A stretch of 64,000 nucleotides of DNA. It comes from JBCCGG01 sp039029395. Its GTDB lineage: Bacteria; Pseudomonadota; Alphaproteobacteria; Kiloniellales; JAKSDN01. Positions 16,747 through 24,414 of this stretch are shown piece by piece. The first letter of the stretch is position 1; each line of letters starts with the position of its first letter. The notes beneath the pieces were generated by a model. That model had not been told where the DNA came from and searched no databases. It saw only the letters and a list, made by a program, of their open reading frames with translations. The position numbers were made by a program, and so were the translations under genes. Where the stretch lies: NCBI GenBank assembly GCA_039029395.1, contig JBCCGG010000027.1:22586-86585 (forward strand), read 5' to 3'.

Positions 16747-18486
16747 CTAAAGCCAAGCTTTCGGGTCCGGTATGGGCTTGCCGGCCTTGAGCAAATACGT
16801 GCCTTTGGCGCAGCGGTAGATCAGCCAAAGGTATTGAAGCGGCGGAAAGACGACGCCGAAGGGCCAGGAGACTGGGGTCAAGACCGCCGACACCAGGGCT
16901 AGTGCGATCGAGAGCCAGAATGTCCGAATAACCCAGGTGCCATGGCTCTCCGCCAGGGTCCCCGGTGCCGTCGCGCGGGTGAAGTAGGAGACGAAGAGCC
17001 CGCCAACCGTAAGGCAGCCGCCGTAGAACAGGATCATCAGCACGATCGCCTCGAGCCGGCCTCGACGCGAAGTGCTGCCGGTGTCCCACAGGTACTCGCT
17101 GCCTTCCACCAGGTCGACCAGCCAATAGAACTCCCGTTGATTGAACGAGATCACCAGGATGAGCGCGATGGCCAATAGATTTAGGCAGAAAATGCCGTAG
17201 ACCAGATGCAGCAGAAACATCACCGCCCAGTCGGTCTTCCGTCCCGGCGGTGCCCGGCGCGGCGTGCCAAACAGCCATCGCTTGGTGCGCTGCCATATCC
17301 CGCCAACCCGTCGCGGCGCCGGCGGCGCCGTGCCGCGAGTCTGGCGGGTCCTGGCTCTCGTCCGGTGGCGGAACACCACCCGGCCGGGCCGCCGCGGCTG
17401 GGCGCGCTGGCGAGTTTGCGCCTTGGGCCTTTGTCGGGCGGCGGCGGCGCGTTGGCGGATCGTCTGGTCGAGGCGGCATAGCCCGCAGCCTTTGGAGAAA
17501 TGGGCATGGGCCTCTGGGTTGTCTTTGCACGGCACCAGGATCCGGCGGTCGATCAGCTCGCGCAGATGGTCGCGCCACTCCCGGGCGCTGGGCCGCCGTC
17601 GACCGGTGAACGCCCGATGGAACAGCGCCCGGGTCTTGTCCTCCAGGCTTTCGTGCAGGCTGGCGGGCGAGGGGCCCTGATAGGGATTGGGCGAGGCATC
17701 ATAAGCGTAGAGCCCGGCATTGATACGCTCCTGCTCGGTGCCCAGTTGCATGCCTCGTTTTGTCGGGACACCTTGAAAGGGATGAACCCCGTTGTTGAGC
17801 AGCTGAAACAGCACCACGGCAAGGGCAAAGCGGTCCTGCTCCTCGCCGAGCTGCTCGGGATCGAGGCCGTCGCGGACTCCCTCGTGTGCCCGGTAGCCGT
17901 CGGTGAACTGATGGCCCGGAAAGCGCCGGTCGCTTGCGCCCGCGATGCTGAGCCCGTCGCAGTCGACCACGGCGACGTACATGGTGTCCTTGTAGACCGA
18001 GAGGTTTTGCGGCTTGAGGTCGATGATGTGGTGGCCTAGGCGGTGCAGCTCGGCGACCATGGCCGCCACGTTCTGCGCGGCGTAGACCCTAAAGGCGTAG
18101 TTCTCCGGCCAGCCGCGCTGTTGGCGCAGGGCCTTGACCAGAAGCGTGTCGAGGGAATCGGCATGGGCCAGATCGATGAAGGGCATGACAAAGCCCACGA
18201 AGCGCCCGCGGGCGTCCTCCAGCAACGCGGTTGGCCAGGCGATCTGCACAAATCGCCGGCCATCCCGCTCGATCGCCGGCAGCTCTGGCGGACGCGCCAG
18301 CATGGCCTCGATCTTGGGCTTGTAATGGCCTGCCTTGGCCGGGTCGTGGTAGAGCTTGACCACGCTTTTGGGGTCGCCCTTGACCGCGCAGATTCGCCCG
18401 GCGCCGCCGCCCCGGTGGATCACCCGACCGACCACCAGACGCCGTTTGCGCCCGGCGCCGTCGCGGGCCATATAGGCCTCGCTCAT
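16747..18486 (-). CDS. YegI-type membrane protein kinase of a VWA/PP2C/kinase triad
   Basis: 579 aa. N-terminal Ser/Thr-kinase-like domain with a Gly loop GGGAGR (26-31), a candidate ATP-binding Lys in VVKLYHD (44), catalytic-loop DLKPQN (156-161) and DCDG in place of DFG (175-178). The fold is divergent but keeps the catalytic Asp. After the kinase lies a Cys-containing patch (VPCKDN...GCGLCRLDQ) like a zinc ribbon, then an Arg/Ala/Pro-rich linker (about 335-410), then about four membrane helices. The start overlaps the phosphatase stop by 4 bases (ATGA), so the three genes are one operon. The family is known from E. coli YegI and TerY-P systems; function poorly defined. Confidence 0.78.
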   Translation of the reverse strand: MSEAYMARDGAGRKRRLVVGRVIHRGGGAGRICAVKGDPKSVVKLYHDPAKAGHYKPKIEAMLARPPELPAIERDGRRFVQIAWPTALLEDARGRFVGFVMPFIDLAHADSLDTLLVKALRQQRGWPENYAFRVYAAQNVAAMVAELHRLGHHIIDLKPQNLSVYKDTMYVAVVDCDGLSIAGASDRRFPGHQFTDGYRAHEGVRDGLDPEQLGEEQDRFALAVVLFQLLNNGVHPFQGVPTKRGMQLGTEQERINAGLYAYDASPNPYQGPSPASLHESLEDKTRALFHRAFTGRRRPSAREWRDHLRELIDRRILVPCKDNPEAHAHFSKGCGLCRLDQTIRQRAAAARQRPKAQTRQRAQPRRPGRVVFRHRTRARTRQTRGTAPPAPRRVGGIWQRTKRWLFGTPRRAPPGRKTDWAVMFLLHLVYGIFCLNLLAIALILVISFNQREFYWLVDLVEGSEYLWDTGSTSRRGRLEAIVLMILFYGGCLTVGGLFVSYFTRATAPGTLAESHGTWVIRTFWLSIALALVSAVLTPVSWPFGVVFPPLQYLWLIYRCAKGTYLLKAGKPIPDPKAWL

Positions 18487-19256
18487 TGCGGATCGATCAG
18501 GCGCGCCCAGAGCAGGGTCTTGTCGTCGCCGCTGATTCGCCGGGCATCGGCCCGGTCTAGCGTGCCGGCGAGCGCCTTGGCGCCGTCCTCGGGACTCGCA
18601 CCCTCCAGGTAGCGGGTCACCGGCGCCATGAAACGGCCCTCCAGGCCTGCGAAGCGCTCGGCCACGGTGAAGGGCATGGCGCCGTCGGAGACCATGACGA
18701 TCAGCGGGCTGGCGCCGAAGTCGGTAAAGCGCAGATGGTCGCGCCAGATCTCCTGGGTGAAAAAGTAGGTCTCGTTGGCGAATTCGCCGTTCTCCGGCAA
18801 GGAGAGCCGGCAGCCGGCCCAGTCGCCGATCTCGCTCACCGCCGCCGCGGTGCCGTCGCCGATGTGGAAAAAGAAACCGCCATTGGGCGCGGCCACGACG
18901 CCGACCAGGGTCGCGTGGTAGTCGGCCAAGGTGACCGGGGCCCCAAGGGCGATCTCCTCGGGGATCCGTGCCTCGAGCGCCGCGCGGGCGCGCTCGACCG
19001 CTTGCTCGACCGCCGGGCGCCAGGGTTCATGGCCGCCGTCGAGCGCCTTGTCGCAGGTCGAGAGCGCCGCGACCACCTCGTGACAGAGAACCTTCGCGCC
19101 GGTCTCGCTGAAGCGCGCCGAGCCGGCGCCGTCGGACACCACGGCGACCAGGCGATCGCCGGCCTCCGCGTGGCTGTAGGCGTCCTGGCAAGGCAAGCGG
19201 TCGGCCTCGTGGTCCGGGCCGCGCACCGCGGCAGCGATCACCTTCCAGCTCGACAT
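18483..19256 (-). CDS. PP2C-family protein phosphatase (YegK-like)
   Basis: 257 aa. Metal-dependent Ser/Thr phosphatase domain. Visible metal-site motifs are CQDAYS (Asp 25), VVSDGAGSA (Asp-Gly 42-43), HIGDGTAAAV in the middle and MVSDGAMPF, followed by GDDKTLLW near the C-terminus. It would remove phosphates placed by the co-encoded kinase. It sits between the VWA gene (15 bases upstream) and the kinase gene (4-base overlap), the same three-gene order as in yegL-yegK-yegI-type loci. Confidence 0.85.
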   Translation of the reverse strand: MSSWKVIAAAVRGPDHEADRLPCQDAYSHAEAGDRLVAVVSDGAGSARFSETGAKVLCHEVVAALSTCDKALDGGHEPWRPAVEQAVERARAALEARIPEEIALGAPVTLADYHATLVGVVAAPNGGFFFHIGDGTAAAVSEIGDWAGCRLSLPENGEFANETYFFTQEIWRDHLRFTDFGASPLIVMVSDGAMPFTVAERFAGLEGRFMAPVTRYLEGASPEDGAKALAGTLDRADARRISGDDKTLLWARLIDPQ

Positions 19257-19271
19257 GGCGTCCTTTTGGAA

Positions 19272-19940
19272 TCAGATCTCGGCCCAGCCGTCGGGCGCCG
19301 GCAGCTGGGTGGTCTGATCGGGCGCCGCCTTGGAAGCGCTGGTCACGCTGCGGCTGAGCCACAGGAAGAGCTCCTTGAACTTGAGCCCCTGGAGCTTGAG
19401 CGCGCGCTTCGTGGCGAACTGGCCGAGCACATCCAGGTTGGCCTCGGCGGTGCCGATCGGGAAGACCGCGACCCGCTTGTCCGCCTCGGCGTCCCGGCAG
19501 CGCTGGGCCGCCTCCTGCCAATGGGGGTCGGTCGGGATGCCGTCGCTGATCAGCATGATCCAGGGCCGGGTCGAGGGAATGCCGTTGGCGTCGTAATTGT
19601 CCTTTTGCTCGGCAATCTTGTCGAGCGCCAGCTCCATGGCGGCGCCGATTGGGGTGCGGCCGTGGGCGACGAGGGTCGGCGCCTCGAAGGTCATGGCGTC
19701 GGTCCAGTCCTGCAGCACCTCGACCTCGTCGTTGTCGCCGGCGCGGATCACCAGAAGCTGGACCCGCACGCTCGCCGTGCTGTCGGCCTTGAGCTCTTCC
19801 TCGAGGATCTTGAGGCCGGCGTTTAGCTCGTCGATCGGGCCGCCCTGCATGGAGCCGGAGCCGTCGAGCACCAGCACGCAAGGGGTGCGCTGACTGTTGT
19901 TTTCGACCAGTTGAACGTCGGGGATCACGGGGTCGGTCAT
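19272..19940 (-). CDS. VWA-domain protein (TerY/YegL-like)
   Basis: 222 aa cytoplasmic von Willebrand factor A domain. It has the MIDAS metal site: DGSGSM at 26-31, a Thr in GRTPIGAAM, and an Asp in LISDGIPTD. There are no signal peptide or membrane segments. TerY/YegL proteins are thought to be the scaffold or target of the linked phosphatase and kinase, binding metal or partner proteins. First gene of the three-gene operon. No tellurite-resistance genes (terBCD) are nearby. Confidence 0.85.
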   Translation of the reverse strand: MTDPVIPDVQLVENNSQRTPCVLVLDGSGSMQGGPIDELNAGLKILEEELKADSTASVRVQLLVIRAGDNDEVEVLQDWTDAMTFEAPTLVAHGRTPIGAAMELALDKIAEQKDNYDANGIPSTRPWIMLISDGIPTDPHWQEAAQRCRDAEADKRVAVFPIGTAEANLDVLGQFATKRALKLQGLKFKELFLWLSRSVTSASKAAPDQTTQLPAPDGWAEI

Positions 19941-20060
19941 GGAAAAATATCTCCCTTGCCGTGAAGCAGCGGTGAAAAGGCTTGCCCAAGTGGTGGCGAA
20001 CTATGGTTAACATGTCGTCAAGATTCGCCACGCGCCCGGGGCGGAGGAGAAGGATAGACC

Positions 20061-21350
20061 ATGATCGGAAGGCACGACAGCCAGGAAAGTCTCCGGGCGC
20101 GCTTCAACCTGATCTCGGAGAGCGGCCTGTGCATCGGCTGCGGTCTGTGCCAGAGCTTGGCGGGCCCCGAGCGCATCGCCATGGCCAAGACACCCGAGGG
20201 CAATCAGCGCCCGGTCGTCACAGGCGATCTGGACCGGGAGCTGGTCGACAAGATCTACGCGGTTTGCCCAGGCACGGTGATTGAGGGGCTGCCCGAAGCG
20301 CTGGTCGACGAGGCGACCCAGAGCGATCCGGTGTGGGGGCCTCTGCGGCGCATCGTGCGCGCCTGGGCCGCCGATCCCGAGGTGCGCTTCCGGGGTTCGA
20401 CTGGCGGGGTCTTGAGCGCGCTTGCCACTTACCTGCTGGAAAGCGGGCGGGTCGATTTCATCTTGCACGCGACCGCGGCAAAGGACGAGCCGACCTGGGG
20501 CGAGCGCCACATCTCTTTCGACAAGGCAGCCGTCATGGCCGGTGCCGGCTCGCGCTACGGGCCGACCGCGCCCCTGCTGGACATCGGCGAGGTGCTCGCC
20601 CGGGGCCGCGCTTTCGCCTTCGTCGGCAAGCCCTGCGATGTTGCGGCCCTGCGTAGCTACGCGCGATTCGACGAACGGGTCGACAAGCTGTGCAAGCTGC
20701 AGATGGTGCCGGTCTGCGGCGGCTTCATGGAGACCGGCGGCATGGCCAAATTCCTGGCTTCCCTCGGGATCGCCGAGGAGGAGCTGACCGGTTTCTCCTA
20801 CCGGGGCTACGGCTGTCCCGGGCCGACCCGGGTCGAGACCGCCGACGGCCGGGTGATCGACAAGAATTACCTGGATCTTTGGGGCGAGGACGAGAGCGCG
20901 TGGAAGCTGCCGTTCCGCTGCAAGGTCTGTCCCGACGGTATCGGCGAGGCGGCCGACATCGCCGCCGCCGACACCTGGCCTGGCGGTTCGCCAGCCTGGG
21001 AGGGCCAGAAGGATGACCCGGGCACCAACGCGGTGGTGGCTCGCACGGCGGCCGGGCTGGAGGTCCTGGAGGGGGCCGCGCGCGACGGCGCCATTGTCGT
21101 CGAGCGCGACATCACGGCGCGCGACTTGAGCGATTACCAGCCCCATCAGGTCAGCAAAAAGTTCGCTGTCTGGGCGCGCCACGCGGGCCTGCGCGCCGCC
21201 GGTCACCTGGCGCCCGAAACCGCGCGCCTCAGGATCGCCGAGCTGGCGAAGGAGGCCGGTTTCGCCGCCAACCTGGCCCAGGCGCGGGGTACCCGGCGCC
21301 GGGCCCGCGAGGGCCTGACCGGCGAGCCGACCCCGCGGCCGACGGAGTGA
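20061..21350 (+). CDS. Coenzyme F420 hydrogenase/dehydrogenase beta-subunit (FrhB) family protein
   Basis: 429 aa. Iron-sulphur flavoprotein of the FrhB family. The N-terminus carries a ferredoxin-like cluster motif GLCIGCGLCQS near residue 33. The middle has FRGSTGGVLSALATYLL and FVGKPCDVAALR; another Cys group is in RCKVCPDGIGEAADI. Members use flavin and Fe-S centres with F420 or other partners. In bacteria without F420 they serve other redox roles, so the partner here is uncertain. A strong AGGAGAAGG site precedes the ATG. No hydrogenase subunits are adjacent. Confidence 0.85.
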   Translation: MIGRHDSQESLRARFNLISESGLCIGCGLCQSLAGPERIAMAKTPEGNQRPVVTGDLDRELVDKIYAVCPGTVIEGLPEALVDEATQSDPVWGPLRRIVRAWAADPEVRFRGSTGGVLSALATYLLESGRVDFILHATAAKDEPTWGERHISFDKAAVMAGAGSRYGPTAPLLDIGEVLARGRAFAFVGKPCDVAALRSYARFDERVDKLCKLQMVPVCGGFMETGGMAKFLASLGIAEEELTGFSYRGYGCPGPTRVETADGRVIDKNYLDLWGEDESAWKLPFRCKVCPDGIGEAADIAAADTWPGGSPAWEGQKDDPGTNAVVARTAAGLEVLEGAARDGAIVVERDITARDLSDYQPHQVSKKFAVWARHAGLRAAGHLAPETARLRIAELAKEAGFAANLAQARGTRRRAREGLTGEPTPRPTE

Positions 21351-21372
21351 CCGCTTTGCCCGCTTACATCCG

Positions 21373-22254
21373 ATGACGCAGCGCCACGGCAACGACCGGA
21401 TCGGCTTCGGCATTCTCTGCTTCACCGGCGCAATGTTTCTCTTCTCGATTGCCGACACGACCGCAAAGTGGCTCGGCATGGCCGGCTACCGGGCGGTCCA
21501 GATCGCCTTCCTGCGCTATGTCTTCGGGCTAGTGCCGGTCTCAGTGATCATTCTGGTCATCGGACTGCCCGCGCTGAAGACCCGGCGGCCGCTGCTCCAC
21601 GCCGTGCGCGCCGTGATCCTGTTCTGCGCGCTCTTCAACCTCTTCTCGGGGCTGCGCTATCTGCCGCTTGCCGAGGCGATTGCCGTTTCCTTCACGGCGC
21701 CGCTCTTCGTCACGGCGCTCTCCGGGCCCTTGCTCGGCGAGCAGGTCGGTGCGCGGCGCTGGACGGCGGTCGTCATCGGCTTCGCCGGCGCGCTGATCAT
21801 GCTGCGGCCGGGCACGGCGGCCTTTCAGCCCGAAATGCTCTACATCCTCGCCTCGGCGCTCTGCTTCGCGCTTTCCATGCTCTTGACCCGGCGCATGGCG
21901 GCCACCGAAACCAGTATCTCCATGCTGACCTACACCACGCTCGGCGCCGGGCTTTTCAGCTCGCCCTTTGCCTTGGTGGCCTGGCAAACGCCGGCGCTCG
22001 AACATCTGGCGCTCTTCGCGCTGATCGGGTGCATCGGCGGGCTGGCGGCCTTTATCCTGATCGTCTCGTTCCAGCATGCGCCGGCCTCCGCGATCGTGCC
22101 GTTTGAGTATTCCGCGCTGATCTGGGCCAGCCTGTTCGGATGGCTGCTGTGGCAGGAGACCCCGGGGCCGCTGATCTGGCTGGGCGCCGGGGTGATCGTC
22201 GCCTCCGGGCTCTATCTCATGCGTCAGGAATCTCGATCAAGTACTAGAACGTGA
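21373..22254 (+). CDS. DMT-superfamily (EamA) transporter
   Basis: 293 aa inner-membrane permease with ten predicted helices in two EamA repeats. The first covers about residues 14-145 (ADTTAKWLGMAGYRAVQIAFLRY), the second about 155-285 (SMLLTRRMAATETSISML). Family members export metabolites or amino acids. The start is 22 bases after the FrhB-family stop, so co-transcription is likely. Its 3' end overlaps the convergent outer-membrane-protein gene by 11 bases. Confidence 0.87.
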   Translation: MTQRHGNDRIGFGILCFTGAMFLFSIADTTAKWLGMAGYRAVQIAFLRYVFGLVPVSVIILVIGLPALKTRRPLLHAVRAVILFCALFNLFSGLRYLPLAEAIAVSFTAPLFVTALSGPLLGEQVGARRWTAVVIGFAGALIMLRPGTAAFQPEMLYILASALCFALSMLLTRRMAATETSISMLTYTTLGAGLFSSPFALVAWQTPALEHLALFALIGCIGGLAAFILIVSFQHAPASAIVPFEYSALIWASLFGWLLWQETPGPLIWLGAGVIVASGLYLMRQESRSSTRT

Positions 22255-23131
22255 CCACGGCGAAGGCGGTCGGGCCGATGAACTGGAAATCCAGGTCGCC
22301 GTCGAAGCTCGAGTTGTCGGCGTTCAAGCTAAAGCGAAAGTAGCGCGCGCCCAGGCCAAGCCCAACGTTTTCCCAAACCATGTAGGTCAGCTTGGTCTCT
22401 GCCTCGAGCAGCCAGCCGGTGTAGTCGCCGACCTCCACATAAAATCCGACAACTCGGCCGTCGAGCACCAGATCGTCCCGGAACGCGTAACCGCCCATGA
22501 CCCCGACGTGGGGCAGCGGGGCGGTGAACTCATCACCCGTCGAGGAGACGCTCGAGCTTCCGCCCGTCGTGCTGATCAAGTCGACGTCGTAGTCGAGATT
22601 GGCGATGTGGGCGCCGACCATGATGCCGGCTTCCTTCTTGCCGTCGTTGATGAAGGAGTAGCCATAGGTGACGCGCCCGAGGACCAGATCCAGCGACGAT
22701 TTTACCTGGCCGCCGACCGGGATCACCAAATCGTCGATGATCAGCTCCGTCTCCGCGGTGGCGTCGCCGTCCCGGTTCAAGGGAAAGATGCCAAGCTCGA
22801 TACGGTGATGGGGCGTGATGCGCCAGCGTGCCTCGCCGAACGGCGTGGCATCGAAGGTGTCCAGACCCAGGTCGTCTTCCAGGTTGATGTTCGTGCCATC
22901 CTGGCCCGTGCTGCTGTTGTTGACCTGGATATCGGTGCTGTTGAAGGCGAAGAAGCCGCCGGCGATCAGGGTGAACTGACGGGTCAGCAAATTCTCGGGC
23001 GTGCCCGACTGGGTGATCTTGGTTTGCGCCCAAGCGCCCGGCGCGTCGCCCGCGATGGCAACAACCATAGCTCCGAGCAAGAGGCCCCGCCGCCAAGCGG
23101 CCAGTCCGTGCCAGGCGCTTCTTGTGACCAT
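22244..23131 (-). CDS. Putative outer-membrane beta-barrel protein
   Basis: 295 aa. Signal peptide (basic N-terminus, then LLLGAMVVAIAG, cleavage near AWA-Q). The mature region shows alternating hydrophobic strands, Gly/Tyr-rich segments (RVTYGYSFIN, LGLGARYFRFSL) and a final aromatic residue (AFAVVTF), the usual signature of an outer-membrane barrel. The first 60 mature residues are Asn/Thr/Asp-rich. No enzyme motif and no family name can be assigned. Confidence 0.7.
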   Translation of the reverse strand: MVTRSAWHGLAAWRRGLLLGAMVVAIAGDAPGAWAQTKITQSGTPENLLTRQFTLIAGGFFAFNSTDIQVNNSSTGQDGTNINLEDDLGLDTFDATPFGEARWRITPHHRIELGIFPLNRDGDATAETELIIDDLVIPVGGQVKSSLDLVLGRVTYGYSFINDGKKEAGIMVGAHIANLDYDVDLISTTGGSSSVSSTGDEFTAPLPHVGVMGGYAFRDDLVLDGRVVGFYVEVGDYTGWLLEAETKLTYMVWENVGLGLGARYFRFSLNADNSSFDGDLDFQFIGPTAFAVVTF

Positions 23132-23310
23132 TGTCTTTTGGTTGCCTCCAGCGACGCCGCCCCGGAGATGCCAATGCTAGAGAGCCCCTTGGGTGCCGTC
23201 AATGGGGTACAACCTCTGGTCGCCCAGGGGCGGAGATCCCAAGCAATATCTCACGATTTTCACCGAAATGGGTTGGGCGCGGCAAGCTTGGTAAGGACTG
23301 CTTACAAAGG

Positions 23311-23337
23311 GCGCGGCCGCCGTCCTGACGGCCGCGC
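23311..23337 (-). terminator. GC-rich hairpin downstream of nrdB
   Basis: GCGCGGCCG (23311-23319) is perfectly complementary to CGGCCGCGC (23329-23337), loop 9. Read on the minus strand it lies about 40 bases after the nrdB stop and is followed by a short CCCTTTGT tract, so it is a plausible but weak intrinsic terminator for nrdAB. Confidence 0.5.
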
Positions 23338-23375
23338 GAGGGGGCAGCAATGGGGAGGGCTGCCGTGAAAGGATC

Positions 23376-24335
23376 TCAGTCGAAGGCCTCTTCCCAAGTG
23401 CCCTGGGTCGCGGCCTTGGAATACTCGGTCGCGCGATTCTCGAAGAAGTTGGTGTGCTCGACGCCGTTCAGCATGGCGTCCAGCCAGGGCAGGGGGTTGG
23501 CCTCGACGCGGTAGATCGGCTGCAGGCCAAGCTGGCTCAAGCGCCGGTCGGCGATGTAGCGGATGTACTGTTTGACGTCCCCGGCGCCCAGGCCCTCGAC
23601 CGCGCCGAGCTCGAAGGCGAGATCGATGAAGGCGTCCTCGTGCGTCACGATGGTTTCGCAGGCCCGATAGAGCTCGCGCTCCAGGGCCTCGCCCTGGACC
23701 TCCGGGTTCTCGGCCACGAAAGTGCGGAACAGCTGGATGATCGATTGGGTGTGCAGGGTCTCGTCGCGCACCGACCAGGAGACGATCTGGCCCATGCCCT
23801 TCATCTTGTTGAAGCGCGGGAAGTTGAGCAGGATCGCGAAGGAGGCGAAGAGCTGCAGGCCCTCGGTGAAGGCGCCGAACACCGCCAGGGTCAGTGCGAT
23901 GTCCTGCTTGGTGTCGACCCCGAACTCCTGCATGTAGTCGTACTTGTCCTTCATCGCCTTGTAGCGCAGGAAGGCGGAGTACTCGGCCTCGGGCATGCCG
24001 ATGGTGTCCAGCAGGTGCGAGTAGGCGGCGATGTGCACCGTCTCCATGTTGGAGAAGGCGGCCAGCATCATCTGCACCTCGGTCGGCTTGAAGACCCGCG
24101 AGTAGTGCTTCATGTAGCAGTTGTTCACTTCCACGTCGGACTGGGTGAAGAAGCGGAAGATCTGGGTCAGCAGATGGCGTTCCGGCTCGCTCAGATTGCG
24201 GTTCCAGTCCTTGACGTCGTCGGCCAGGGGGACTTCCTCGGGCAGCCAGTGCAGGCGCTGCTGGGTCAGCCAGGCCTCGTAGGCCCAGGGGTAACGGAAC
24301 GGCTTGTAGACGTGGTTCGGCTTCAGAAGTGACAT
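23376..24335 (-). CDS. nrdB: Class Ia ribonucleotide reductase, small subunit
   Basis: 319 aa. Generates and houses the radical cofactor used by NrdA to make dNTPs. Ferritin-like helical domain with the iron-ligand motifs around SEPERHLLTQIF, EVNNCYMKH and METVHIAAYSH, then EGLQLFASF and RDETLHTQ. The C-terminal tail (TQGTWEEAFD) is the acidic/aromatic NrdA-docking peptide. No ATP-cone precedes the fold. It lies 79 bases downstream of nrdA in one operon. Confidence 0.95.
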   Translation of the reverse strand: MSLLKPNHVYKPFRYPWAYEAWLTQQRLHWLPEEVPLADDVKDWNRNLSEPERHLLTQIFRFFTQSDVEVNNCYMKHYSRVFKPTEVQMMLAAFSNMETVHIAAYSHLLDTIGMPEAEYSAFLRYKAMKDKYDYMQEFGVDTKQDIALTLAVFGAFTEGLQLFASFAILLNFPRFNKMKGMGQIVSWSVRDETLHTQSIIQLFRTFVAENPEVQGEALERELYRACETIVTHEDAFIDLAFELGAVEGLGAGDVKQYIRYIADRRLSQLGLQPIYRVEANPLPWLDAMLNGVEHTNFFENRATEYSKAATQGTWEEAFD

Positions 24336-24414
24336 GAGTGGATCGAAAGTCCCCAGATGAAAGGTGGTGTCGGGGCCCGGCCCTTCCCTGATGCCGGGCC
24401 CCGGATAAACTCGC

